From assembly GCA_902500825.1 (NCBI GenBank), contig CABVRX010000009.1, forward strand, positions 57,085-121,084: a stretch of 64,000 nucleotides of DNA, read 5' to 3'. A program made the translations under genes and the position numbers. This DNA comes from an uncultured Nitrospira sp. GTDB lineage: Bacteria > Nitrospirota > Nitrospiria > Nitrospirales > Nitrospiraceae. The notes under the pieces were generated by a model that made no database searches, had not been told where the DNA came from, and saw only the letters and a program-made list of their open reading frames with translations. Every line of letters starts with the position of its first letter. Within the stretch, counting starts at the first letter, position 1. Shown here in pieces: positions 27,978 to 36,043 of the stretch.

Positions 27978-29080
27978 TACAAGCGAAGCGAATCGTCATC
28001 AAGATCGGCAGCAGCCTGATCGCTTCACGTGCGGAAGGTCTGCGTCCGCAACAAATCGAGCGATTGGCCGATGAAATCGCCGCACTCCGAACGCAAGGCC
28101 GCGAAATCCTGGTGGTCTCTTCCGGTGCCATCGTCTCCGGCATCCGAAAGTTGCAGCTGAAGGATTACCCCAAAAACCTCCCTGTCAAACAGGCAGCGGC
28201 AGCGGTGGGGCAGAGCCGGCTCATGTGGGCCTATGAAAAAGCATTTGAACGTCTCACTATTCAAGTGGCACAGATTCTGCTGACCCACCAGGATCTCGCC
28301 GATCGCCGCCGATTTCTTAATGCTCGTCATACGCTTGCAGCCCTCATCGGTTTCGGCATCGTGCCCATCATCAATGAAAACGATACCGTTGCGGTTGATG
28401 AAATCAGGGTCGGTGACAACGACACGCTCGCAAGCGAAGTGGCTCACCTGGCCGATGCGGACTTGCTGGTGATTCTCTCTGACGTCGATGGGCTGTATAC
28501 GGAAGATCCGCGTAAAAACCAGTCGGCGACACTGATCCCGTTGATCACGGAAATTACTCCAGATATCGAGCGCCTGGCAGGAGTTTCCAGCACGTTTGAA
28601 GGTACAGGCGGAATGGCATCTAAGCTTCGAGCAGCCAAGAAAGTCGGCGAATATGGAATCTCGACGTTAATCCTCAATGGCGAACGGGCCGGGCTCCTCC
28701 AAACGGTCATCGGCGGTGGACCAGGTGGAAGTCTCTTTCTTGCCCGAGAGCGCCGCCTGAACAGCCGTAAGCATTGGATCGCCTTTACGCTTCGCTCCCG
28801 CGGCCAGGTTCATCTCGACCAGGGAGCGGTGGACGCGTTGACCAATCGAGGGAAAAGCCTGCTGGCATCGGGCATCCTCCAGGTGACGGGATCGTTTGAA
28901 GCCGGCGATCCAGTCAGTTGTGTCGATACAGACGGAAAGGAATTCGCCAGAGGCCTCGTGAACGTTTCATCCGACTTATTGCGCCAGATGAAAGGCCTCA
29001 AGACCGCGGACATTCACGAACAGTTCGGACCGCAAGAGTATGAGGAAGTCATCCATCGAGACAATTTAGTCATCCTCTAG
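27959..29080 (+). CDS. proB: glutamate 5-kinase
   Basis: ProB phosphorylates glutamate in the first step of proline synthesis and is feedback-inhibited by proline. The 373-residue product has the amino-acid kinase domain (RIVIKIGSSLI, VSSGAIVSGIRKL, NENDTVAVDEIRVGDNDTLAS, GTGGMASKLRAAK) and a C-terminal PUA domain (from about 280). It starts inside the obgE end. The second enzyme, ProA, is encoded about 18 kb away on the other strand. Confidence 0.95.
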   Translation: MRDKLLVQAKRIVIKIGSSLIASRAEGLRPQQIERLADEIAALRTQGREILVVSSGAIVSGIRKLQLKDYPKNLPVKQAAAAVGQSRLMWAYEKAFERLTIQVAQILLTHQDLADRRRFLNARHTLAALIGFGIVPIINENDTVAVDEIRVGDNDTLASEVAHLADADLLVILSDVDGLYTEDPRKNQSATLIPLITEITPDIERLAGVSSTFEGTGGMASKLRAAKKVGEYGISTLILNGERAGLLQTVIGGGPGGSLFLARERRLNSRKHWIAFTLRSRGQVHLDQGAVDALTNRGKSLLASGILQVTGSFEAGDPVSCVDTDGKEFARGLVNVSSDLLRQMKGLKTADIHEQFGPQEYEEVIHRDNLVIL

Positions 29081-29100
29081 TGCTGAGCCTAGCGCGCTGA

Positions 29101-29147
29101 GTGCTGAGTCATGAATCCTTCTAACCCCGATCTTCAGTACTCAGCAC
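29101..29147. repeat. REP-like inverted repeat spanning the nadD start
   Basis: GTGCTGAGT (29101-29109) and ACTCAGCAC (29139-29147) form a 9-bp inverted repeat, and further TGCTGAG copies lie at 29080 and 29096. The nadD ATG at 29111 and its first dozen codons are inside the loop. The sequence resembles dispersed intergenic repeats more than coding sequence. Confidence 0.5.
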
Positions 29148-29857
29148 GCGGCCCTGAACATTCCCCTCCGCAACGCCTCGGCCTGTTCGGTGGAAGCTTC
29201 AATCCGATTCATAATTGTCATTTGGCCATTGCTCATCACGTACATGAACGTCTGCAACTCTCCCAAATTCTATTCATCCCGACCGGCGATCCGCCGCATA
29301 AGCGAGACGGCTCACTGGCTCCGGCGAATGTTCGCTCTGAAATGGTACGTCTTGCGATCGCTGACAGCTCACTTTTCATGGTCTCGGATATTGAGGTACA
29401 GCGAAAGGGAAAGTCCTACTCGATCGATACTATCCGCGCATTACAACACCATTATGGCCCATCCACCGAGCTGTTCTTCATCATCGGTCTCGACGCGTTT
29501 CTTGACCTCCCTACATGGAAGGAACCTCACGAGCTTTTAACGATCTGTCATTTCGTGGTGGTGCCTCGACCTGAGCGATCCTTCCAGGCGATGGCCGAGA
29601 TGCCGTTGCTCCCCATCCTGAGTCCAGCGGCCCTTGCCCAACTCGACACCGGCGCTCAAAACCGGCTCGACATCATGGTCCCTTCCGGCCCAGGGATCAC
29701 CTGTCTGGCCCTTCCCCCCTGTCCGACCTCTGCCTCAGAAATTAGACGGAGAGTCCGGAGCGGACTACCGCTGGCAAATAGATTGCCCCCTCAGGTAGAA
29801 TCTTATATACTGTGTCATAGCCTATATCAGGAGGACAACGATCGTACGCGCATCTAA
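29111..29857 (+). CDS. nadD: nicotinate-nucleotide adenylyltransferase
   Basis: NadD makes deamido-NAD from nicotinate mononucleotide and ATP. The 248-residue product carries LGLFGGSFNPIHNCHL (H-x-x-H nucleotidyl-transferase site), FIPTGDPPHKR, and the C-terminal TSASEIRRRVRSG with LPPQVESYI. The first 22 or so residues, coded by a repeat-like segment, are extra to the family and there is no good ribosome site before the ATG. It overlaps the likely rsfS start. The nadD-rsfS order is very common. Confidence 0.93.
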   Translation: MNPSNPDLQYSARGPEHSPPQRLGLFGGSFNPIHNCHLAIAHHVHERLQLSQILFIPTGDPPHKRDGSLAPANVRSEMVRLAIADSSLFMVSDIEVQRKGKSYSIDTIRALQHHYGPSTELFFIIGLDAFLDLPTWKEPHELLTICHFVVVPRPERSFQAMAEMPLLPILSPAALAQLDTGAQNRLDIMVPSGPGITCLALPPCPTSASEIRRRVRSGLPLANRLPPQVESYILCHSLYQEDNDRTRI

Positions 29858-30260
29858 GGCCACAGCTCTAGCCGTAGCCAGGGCAATGCTCGACAAGAAG
29901 GCCCTTGATGTCCAAGTCCTCCATGTCGCCCCGCTTACTTCAATCGCTGATTACTTGGTCATTGGGTCGGCTGAATCCGACCGACAAACACGCGCGATTG
30001 CTGATTCCATCACCGACGTACTCTCGCGCGTTGGCCAACGGCCACTGAGCCTTGAAGGCACAGCGTCAGGCCAGTGGGTCCTGATCGATTTTGGCGATGT
30101 TGTCGCCCATGTGTTCAGACACGACACGCGTTCGCATTATGCTCTTGAGCGCTTGTGGAGCGACGCTCGGTCCGTCCCGATTCCAGACGATGCGCCGATT
30201 CCGACTGCCGCACCAGAGAGACGCATGATTCAGAAGACGACTTCGCGGAAGATGGTCTAG
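29841..30260 (+). CDS. rsfS: ribosomal silencing factor RsfS
   Basis: RsfS binds L14 and blocks subunit joining in starved cells. The core matches the family: LDVQVLHVAPLTSIADYLVIGSA with a break, IADSITDVL, GTASGQWVLIDFGDVVVH-like and RHYALERLWSDA-like segments. The only ATG (29886) would remove the first conserved helix and has no ribosome site. An in-frame ATC at 29841 sits six bases after a perfect AGGAGG and adds VRASKATALAVARA, restoring the helix. I therefore propose a rare ATC start, overlapping nadD by 17 bases; 29886 is the conventional choice. Confidence 0.85.
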   Translation: MVRASKATALAVARAMLDKKALDVQVLHVAPLTSIADYLVIGSAESDRQTRAIADSITDVLSRVGQRPLSLEGTASGQWVLIDFGDVVAHVFRHDTRSHYALERLWSDARSVPIPDDAPIPTAAPERRMIQKTTSRKMV

Positions 30261-30263
30261 GCC

Positions 30264-31664
30264 ATGTTCAAACTGCTGGTCACCATTTTTCTCATCAGCG
30301 CCGGGGTGTTCATTTACGGCTATTTCCGGGAGCTGAACCCGGGAACAGTCGTGGTCCATACCGCACCGGGCGCTGAGTTTGAGCTCAGTCCTGTCACACT
30401 CGTGTTGATTTCCATGGCATTGGGAGCGGTACTCGCGACCCTTGTCGTGGGGTTGCAACAAACGGCGCATCTGATCTTAAATTGGCGCAGCAACCGCCTC
30501 GTCCGTCGCAAGGAGAAGGTTGACACACTCCACCGAGACGGAACCCATGCGTTTATGTCCAAACGCACCATCGAGGCCATCACGCTCTTGGAAAAAGCCC
30601 TGGCCATCGATCCCAATCGAGTCGATTCGCTCCTGTGGTTAGGGAACATCTACCGCTCAGAGCAGAATTATCCTGAAGCCATCCGGCTCCATCAGCATGC
30701 ACAACGGGTGGACGATCGGAACATCGAAGTCTTGTTGGAATTAGGCAAAGATTTGGAGGAAGCCAAACGTTACGAGGAAGCGCTTCAGACACTTCAGAAA
30801 ATCCTCCAGATTGAACCGGATAACTTGACGGCGCTCATCCGGAAGCGGAATCTCAATATCCGCATGGAGCGGTGGAGTGACGCGCTTGAGATCCAACACC
30901 GCTTACTCAAAGCCAATCTCCCCACCCCTGAAAAGCAGGCCGAAGCGGCCCTGCTGGTCGGATGCACGTATGAAGTGGGGCGGCAACTACTCGAACGTGG
31001 GCATCCCGACAAAGCCCGTCGATACTTTCGAGGCGCCATCAAGAAGGACCGCAGTTTCCTCCCCGCTTATATCGGAATGGGCGAAATCCTGCTCCATGAA
31101 GGCAAAACCAAAGACGCCGTCGAAATCCTCAAGAAAGTCTACGCACGGACGCGAAGCGTGATCATTCTGCATCGGCTGGAAGAACTCTTCTTGGATCAGG
31201 GCGAGCCTAGTGAGATCATTCGCGTCTATCAAGAGGCCTTGCAGCAAGACCCGCACAATCCGATCCTCCAGTTCTATCTCGGCAAGCTCTACTATCGGTT
31301 GGAAATGGTGGATGAAGCGTTCGACCTGCTGTCGACGATCGAAGGCCCACAGGACCATCTGTTGGACTACCACAAGATCATGGCCAACCTCTACTTGCGG
31401 AAACAACATTTCGAAGAGGCTATCGTTGAATTGAAGAAGGCCCTCAGCTTCAAGAAGCGCGTTGTCGTCCCCTATATCTGTACACAGTGCCAGCAGGAAT
31501 CCGTCGAGTGGTCGGGCCGCTGCCGCCGCTGCGCCAAGTGGAACACGCTCACCGCTCTTCCCTGGCTGGAAGCCGGTCACACCGCTGCCGGCTCAGCTGG
31601 AGAGCCCAACGCCGTCCGTGCTGTTCCCTATCAAGGCATTGCTTCTCCGTTTGAAACCGTGTAG
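30264..31664 (+). CDS. LapA/LapB-type membrane TPR protein with rubredoxin-like knuckle
   Basis: The 466-residue product has two N-terminal transmembrane helices (about 4-21 and 43-68) in a LapA-like arrangement, then about eight tetratricopeptide repeats (from about 95 to 400) and a C-terminal zinc ribbon C406-x2-C409...C420-x2-C423 (WSGRCRRCAKW). In Enterobacteria, LapB with this ribbon coordinates lipopolysaccharide synthesis by controlling LpxC degradation, next to the separate membrane protein LapA. Here both seem fused. It follows rsfS by three bases. Function as an envelope-biogenesis adaptor is inferred. Confidence 0.82.
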   Translation: MFKLLVTIFLISAGVFIYGYFRELNPGTVVVHTAPGAEFELSPVTLVLISMALGAVLATLVVGLQQTAHLILNWRSNRLVRRKEKVDTLHRDGTHAFMSKRTIEAITLLEKALAIDPNRVDSLLWLGNIYRSEQNYPEAIRLHQHAQRVDDRNIEVLLELGKDLEEAKRYEEALQTLQKILQIEPDNLTALIRKRNLNIRMERWSDALEIQHRLLKANLPTPEKQAEAALLVGCTYEVGRQLLERGHPDKARRYFRGAIKKDRSFLPAYIGMGEILLHEGKTKDAVEILKKVYARTRSVIILHRLEELFLDQGEPSEIIRVYQEALQQDPHNPILQFYLGKLYYRLEMVDEAFDLLSTIEGPQDHLLDYHKIMANLYLRKQHFEEAIVELKKALSFKKRVVVPYICTQCQQESVEWSGRCRRCAKWNTLTALPWLEAGHTAAGSAGEPNAVRAVPYQGIASPFETV

Positions 31665-31717
31665 GTTTCCCGCCAGTCTCAGCTGCTTGTTTGGTCTACC
31701 GACTTGTGGAAACCTAC
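31653..31717. promoter_or_regulatory. palindromes upstream of bioB, possible operator
   Basis: GAAACC-GTGTA-GGTTTC (31653-31669) overlaps the end of the lapB-like gene, and GTAGGTTTCC (31661-31670) also pairs with GGAAACCTAC at 31708-31717. The bioB ATG is at 31779. The half-sites are reminiscent of AACC/GGTT elements in biotin operators, but the spacing does not fit a standard BirA box. Confidence 0.4.
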
Positions 31718-31778
31718 TCCTCGATTCGCCGGATTAACAACACAGCAGATCACCGCGTCATTACTTTTTGAGGATCCC

Positions 31779-32771
31779 ATGACCTATATGACTTTGGCAG
31801 ATAAAGCGCTCAATGATGAATCCCTGACCAGAGAAGAGTGCCGTTCCGTCTTGACGACACCGGATGACGAATTGCTCGCGCTGTTGCATGCCGCTTTTCA
31901 AGTCCGCTCTACATACTTCGGCCGGACCGTCCGCCTCCAGATGTTGCAGAATGCCAAGAGCGGCGCCTGTCAGGAAGACTGCCACTACTGTTCACAGTCT
32001 TCCATCTCGACGGCGCCGATCGAACGCTACAACCTGCTTCCACAAAAGCAAATGATCGAAGGTGCGCGACAAGCCGCTGCCTCCAAAGCCCAGCGTTATT
32101 GCATTGTCATCAGCGGACGAAGCCCATTGGATCGGGAAATCGACGAAATCGCCGGGGCCGTTCGTTCGATCAAGCAAGAGATTCCGATCCAGATCTGTTG
32201 CTCGCTCGGCCTGATGAACGAATCACAAGCCAAGCGGCTAAAAGCCGCCGGTGTCGATCGCGTGAATCACAATCTGAATACCAGCGAAGCCTTTCACGCT
32301 TCGATTTGCACGACCCATACATTTCAAGATCGGCTCGCGACCATTCGGAATGCCAGGGCGGCTGGACTGGAAATCTGTTCCGGCGGCATTGTCGGCATGG
32401 GTGAGCAAGACGAGGATATCATCGAGCTGGCAATGGCCCTGCGCGACGTGAAGCCGGATTCGATCCCTCTCAACACACTCCATCCGGTCGCCGGCACACC
32501 GTTGGAAAATTGCGACCACCTGACTCCGCAACGCTGTTTAAAAGTGCTCTGCCTCTTCCGCTTTCTGCACCCTCGCACTGAAATCCGCATTGCGGGCGGT
32601 CGGGAACATAATCTTCGTAGCCTCCAACCGTTGGCACTCTATCCGGCCGACTCCGTCTTCGTGAATGGCTACTTGACGACTCCTGGCGCACCGGCACCCG
32701 AAGTCTGGGGCATGATCAAGGATCTCGGCTTCACCATCGAAGTGGACTATCAGCAGCCAGTGGCTGGCTGA
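31779..32771 (+). CDS. bioB: biotin synthase
   Basis: BioB inserts sulfur into dethiobiotin by radical SAM chemistry. The ATG at 31779 follows TGAGGATCCC and gives 330 residues. The radical SAM cluster site is C64-QED-C68-HY-C71, and the [2Fe-2S]-site region (ICCSLGLMNESQ, RVNHNLNTSEAFH, CSGGIVGMGEQ, AGGREHNLRSLQPLAL) is intact. No other bio gene is adjacent; the zeta-like gene begins nine bases downstream. Palindromes upstream may control it. Confidence 0.96.
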   Translation: MTYMTLADKALNDESLTREECRSVLTTPDDELLALLHAAFQVRSTYFGRTVRLQMLQNAKSGACQEDCHYCSQSSISTAPIERYNLLPQKQMIEGARQAAASKAQRYCIVISGRSPLDREIDEIAGAVRSIKQEIPIQICCSLGLMNESQAKRLKAAGVDRVNHNLNTSEAFHASICTTHTFQDRLATIRNARAAGLEICSGGIVGMGEQDEDIIELAMALRDVKPDSIPLNTLHPVAGTPLENCDHLTPQRCLKVLCLFRFLHPRTEIRIAGGREHNLRSLQPLALYPADSVFVNGYLTTPGAPAPEVWGMIKDLGFTIEVDYQQPVAG

Positions 32772-32779
32772 TCACAATA

Positions 32780-33309
32780 GTGGGCAGCCGATCGGTTCGA
32801 CATCCTCGCTGCATTATCATCGCCGGACCAAACGGCTCGGGGAAAACCACGTTCGCCAAAGAATTTCTACTTCGCGAGGTCGGAGTCATTCATTTTGTGA
32901 ATGCCGACCTTATTGCCGGTGGTCTATCGCCTCTTCAGCCGGAATTAGCAGCACGACAAGCATGTCGTCTGGTCCTCGAAGAACTCACTCGTTTGGCTGA
33001 CGTTCGGAAGAGCTTTGCGTTTGAAAACACGTTAAGCGGCCGCACCTATCTTCGACTTCTGAAGAAGTGGAAATCAGCCGGATACCGGATTGAAATCGTG
33101 TTCTTGTCCTTATCGTCGGTTCATCTGGCGCTCCAACGAATCGCAGGTTGCGTCCGTCAGGGCGGCCATGATGTCCCAAAGTCTGACGTCATCCGCCGGT
33201 TTGATCGAAATTCGAGAAACTTTCATGTCTTGTATCGCCCTCTTGCTGATGTATGGGCAATTTATATAATTCTGGACCTGCCCCACAGCTGCTAGAGAGA
33301 GTCACGTGA
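32780..33309 (+). pseudogene. zeta-toxin-like ATPase/kinase with a C-terminal frameshift
   Basis: The GTG at 32780 opens a frame with a P-loop (AGPNGSGKT, K22) and the zeta-like pattern FVNADLIAGGLSPLQPELAA, SFAFENTLSGRTYLR, YRIEIVFLSL and a RRFDRNSRNF segment. As written it ends WAIYIILDLPHSC at 33295. One base appears missing after the Y codon (33263-33265): shifting the frame gives NSGPAPQLLERVT ending at 33309, which is the family C-terminus. The original stop would overlap the next gene (GTGA). It is a degenerate or misread member of the zeta-like two-gene families common near housekeeping genes. Confidence 0.8.
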
Positions 33310-33461
33310 AGAAAAAGCGGCAGACGGAGAACACCCGCTTTGTGCAGAGCGTCGGACGCGCACTCCGCAGGGCTGCTAAAGCGGCTCGGAAAACCGCCAA
33401 AATGTATGGGACGCCGATCTATATCTGGGAAAATGGCAAGGTGGTGGCGAAGAAACCTTGA
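33306..33461 (+). CDS. small basic partner protein of the zeta-like kinase
   Basis: A 51-residue frame starts at GTG 33306 in GTGA overlap with the frame-corrected stop of the zeta-like gene. It has a basic helix (RFVQSVGRALRRAAKAARKT) and ends MYGTPIYIWENGKVVAKKP. Proteins ending in GTPIYIWENGKVV often accompany this kinase family, so it is probably the cognate antitoxin or adaptor. This is recalled association; its activity has not been inferred from sequence. Confidence 0.7.
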   Translation: MKKKRQTENTRFVQSVGRALRRAAKAARKTAKMYGTPIYIWENGKVVAKKP

Positions 33462-33597
33462 ACTTTGTAATCCATCACTACTACATTCTCACCAGTCACA
33501 GCCGTTGAGAATTTCCGGCTGAAACATCGCCAGTAAACTATCCTACTATGTCGAACGAGCCTGACGGCCACGCGCAGGGAAATTGGATCAGATTTTC

Positions 33598-34500
33598 TCA
33601 GCTTCTGCTATCTTCTTCCATCCATCGGAGATTCCGCCCTATGAGTAATTCAGTCATCTCTGCATGATGTGTGTTCTTCATTGGGATCGGCCTTGCTTCG
33701 AAGCCATGGCGTAAGGCAAGTGTCCGCACTTGATCGGCGTTATCGTAGGTCAGCAAGAAGTCACCTCGGAGTTGTTCGCACATAGAAAATAAACGAGCAT
33801 GGTCAACCTCATTATGTGTATAGAGCCTTGAGCCTGCTCGCTTTCCTCCTGCTGTGTAGGGAGGGTCGATAAAGAATACCGCTCTCTCATTGCTCTTAAA
33901 TTTTAACATTGCGGCAAAAGCGTCACCATGATCGAATCGTATTCTATCAGCAACTAGCGCGATATTAGTAATTCGTTTAGCGATTGTCTGAGGATACCAA
34001 CGTGAATGAATCCCTTTCCCATTTTCCCCGTGTTTGATAACCCCTGCACCGTCCGCCAAGATTCCACCATGGGCGGTTCGGTTTTTGAGCATCGTTTGGA
34101 AAGCAAGTTCCCGCTGAGATGATGGTTTTCTTGCAAGAACTTCTTTAGCGTTTTCAAGTGATAGATCAAACGAGACAATTCGTCTTGCCAACCACTCAGC
34201 ATTGCCTCCCAGAATAGTTTCCCAGACAGCGGCGATCTGGTCATCTAATTCCACCAGAACTACACGCTCTGCAAGTTTTTCGAAAGCTGCTGTCAGGCTA
34301 ATAATGCCACCACCCGCAAAAGGCTCGACAAGGACACGTGGGGGAACTGCAAAGCTCTTCATCCATCGCCTAAATAGAGGAACAAACCAAGTCTTCCCCC
34401 CGGGATACCGGAATGGGCTTCTCTGCGGGACCGAGGCAACATTAATAGGCCTCTCTCGCTCGTCGGCCTCAATATCTACAAGAAATGACATCTGTGCCAT
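33598..34500 (-). CDS. D12-class DNA adenine-N6 methyltransferase
   Basis: The 300-residue enzyme has the AdoMet motif FRYPGGK (30-36), a PFAGGGIIS motif I and the catalytic DPPY (212-215) of Dam/DpnM-type N6-adenine methyltransferases. A target-recognition region lies in the middle. It begins three bases after the stop of the restriction endonuclease gene, so the two form an R-M operon in which this enzyme protects host DNA. The local base composition is more AT-rich than the flanks, a sign of horizontal gain. Confidence 0.9.
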   Translation of the reverse strand: MAQMSFLVDIEADERERPINVASVPQRSPFRYPGGKTWFVPLFRRWMKSFAVPPRVLVEPFAGGGIISLTAAFEKLAERVVLVELDDQIAAVWETILGGNAEWLARRIVSFDLSLENAKEVLARKPSSQRELAFQTMLKNRTAHGGILADGAGVIKHGENGKGIHSRWYPQTIAKRITNIALVADRIRFDHGDAFAAMLKFKSNERAVFFIDPPYTAGGKRAGSRLYTHNEVDHARLFSMCEQLRGDFLLTYDNADQVRTLALRHGFEARPIPMKNTHHAEMTELLIGRNLRWMEEDSRS

Positions 34501-34503
34501 AGA

Positions 34504-35397
34504 CTATCTACCGAATGGTTCCTCGATGATCTGATTGTTGGGTGGGTTTTCAAGCTTCTCATCTACTTTTGTCTGAATCTGTCGGAGGAAATCTTCCATC
34601 TTGCCTGGGCGTGGTTTGGTGATTTGCTTCAGTGCCGTGTCGAATCGCGTGTACACCACCTTCTCTCGGAATAATTCATACTGACTGCCAGGTTTGGCGG
34701 GCGGCTTTAAATCGTAGATGAGCCATGCAATGTCCGCCTGCTCCCGCCTAACTTCCTGCAGCTTCGGGAGGGTTTCAAAGAAGCCTTTATTGAGTGCAAC
34801 AGCTGTCTTCTTATTCCAGGAGTTGAGAATACCGCCTTTGAAAATAAGTTGCGGCGCGAGCCTTTTCCTTGAAGAAGAAAGATAATCGGGGCGTGGATAG
34901 TTTTCTTCTTGTGTCCAATCCATGCTACACCGCGATTGAGGATTTTTCATGTAGGTTTCAAAAGGGTTTCGCACGTTCCCTGAAATGTACACTGCCTGAA
35001 CTTCAAGTGCGCCGAAGTCATAGACTTTGCCAGCCTCGTCATAAGCGCATAAAACAATGTCAATATTGCCAGCTGATTCGCCTCCTGCGTCTTTCAATCG
35101 GACTTCGGTCAAGGTTGTCCAGATAGCGTCAGGCTCAAAGAAAAATTCGGCTGCATCATCGGCAATTATCCAATCTTGCCGAAAACGAATCGGGCAAGTA
35201 ATGACGACTTCCTGATCATGTACGATACTGCACACCCCAAGTGGATTCTGCGCTTTATCTTTGGTGCAGTTTGGAACTTTGTTGTTGAATGGGCAAAGAC
35301 GCTTGTTTCGGTGTCGCTTTGCATTCTCGCTCATATCAGATGCCGCGAACCCGAATACCTCAACGAGTGGATGCTTAGGTGTTGATTGATCTGCCAT
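34504..35397 (-). CDS. NotI-family restriction endonuclease
   Basis: The 297-residue product has the N-terminal NotI-type metal-binding motif with four cysteines (C35, C44, C56, C68: LCPF...NCTK...GVCS...TCPI). The catalytic region reads D113 in NIDIV and LEVQ with E132 and Q134, matching NotI's LEIQ in place of the usual E-x-K. It should be a type II nuclease cutting unmethylated sites. The start at 35397 is not backed by a good ribosome site. It is followed directly by the methylase gene and is AT-rich. Confidence 0.85.
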   Translation of the reverse strand: MADQSTPKHPLVEVFGFAASDMSENAKRHRNKRLCPFNNKVPNCTKDKAQNPLGVCSIVHDQEVVITCPIRFRQDWIIADDAAEFFFEPDAIWTTLTEVRLKDAGGESAGNIDIVLCAYDEAGKVYDFGALEVQAVYISGNVRNPFETYMKNPQSRCSMDWTQEENYPRPDYLSSSRKRLAPQLIFKGGILNSWNKKTAVALNKGFFETLPKLQEVRREQADIAWLIYDLKPPAKPGSQYELFREKVVYTRFDTALKQITKPRPGKMEDFLRQIQTKVDEKLENPPNNQIIEEPFGR

Positions 35398-35420
35398 TAC
35401 TGATAGAGGAGGTAGTTCAT

Positions 35421-35543
35421 ATGAGAATACAAGCGTCTAAGGATACCCGTTTTGCCAGAGGAAATCACCCGGTGAGAGGAAATGAAGTAGTACCAGGAGT
35501 CTTTTCTACCAACGTCCATGACGAGCTAGTCAGTGACGGCTGA
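35421..35543 (+). CDS. possible 40-residue protein divergent from the R-M operon
   Basis: A short frame starts at an ATG with AGGAGG eight bases upstream (MRIQASKDTRFARGNH and on to VHDELVSDG). It is hydrophilic, without a recognised motif. The excellent ribosome site in an otherwise empty gap is the only argument for it. Confidence 0.3.
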   Translation: MRIQASKDTRFARGNHPVRGNEVVPGVFSTNVHDELVSDG

Positions 35544-35599
35544 TGCTGGTGGTATCGGGCTGGGCACACGAACCGAGGGAAGCCAGATCAGGAGTTCAG

Positions 35600-35785
35600 T
35601 TACTGCATCCGTTTGATCGAGCAGTAGAGTGCATAGCCTTGAGCCACCATCCCGGTCACCAACAATCCAAGGACGATCTGCAGCCAATGGCAGACAGGAT
35701 GATCGAGCCCATACATGCCGATGACGAACCCGAGGGCAAAGGCGAGATTCCGACGGATCGCGCGATGATACCGCTCCGCTGCCAT
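35600..35785 (-). CDS. small two-helix membrane protein, DUF2892-like
   Basis: The 61-residue product has two hydrophobic helices (about 13-27 and 34-53: FALGFVIGMYGL and WLQIVLGLLVTGMVA) and ends YALYCSIKRM, resembling the YgaP-type DUF2892 family of inner-membrane hairpins. No operon partner is adjacent. The ribosome site is weak and the opposite strand also has an open frame, but the hydrophobic pattern favours this strand. Confidence 0.45.
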   Translation of the reverse strand: MAAERYHRAIRRNLAFALGFVIGMYGLDHPVCHWLQIVLGLLVTGMVAQGYALYCSIKRMQ

Positions 35786-36043
35786 TTTTTTGCTGGGACC
35801 AAAAAGCTGGACATTCTATTTTTCAGAGATCATCCCCTCCACGCCCAAAAGTGATGGTCAACTGGCTGTGGAGCCACTGAACCACCCCGTGAGGCAATGT
35901 CGCCTGGTTGCATTCATCATGGTGAACGCCTAGGCTATATTTGATTGGTAGGTCGTCGTGATGGTGTTCCCACACACCTTCTTTCAGCGCGACACATGTG
36001 CTACCGAATGATACCCCTATGCGGGCGAGTAGAGGAGGATCCG

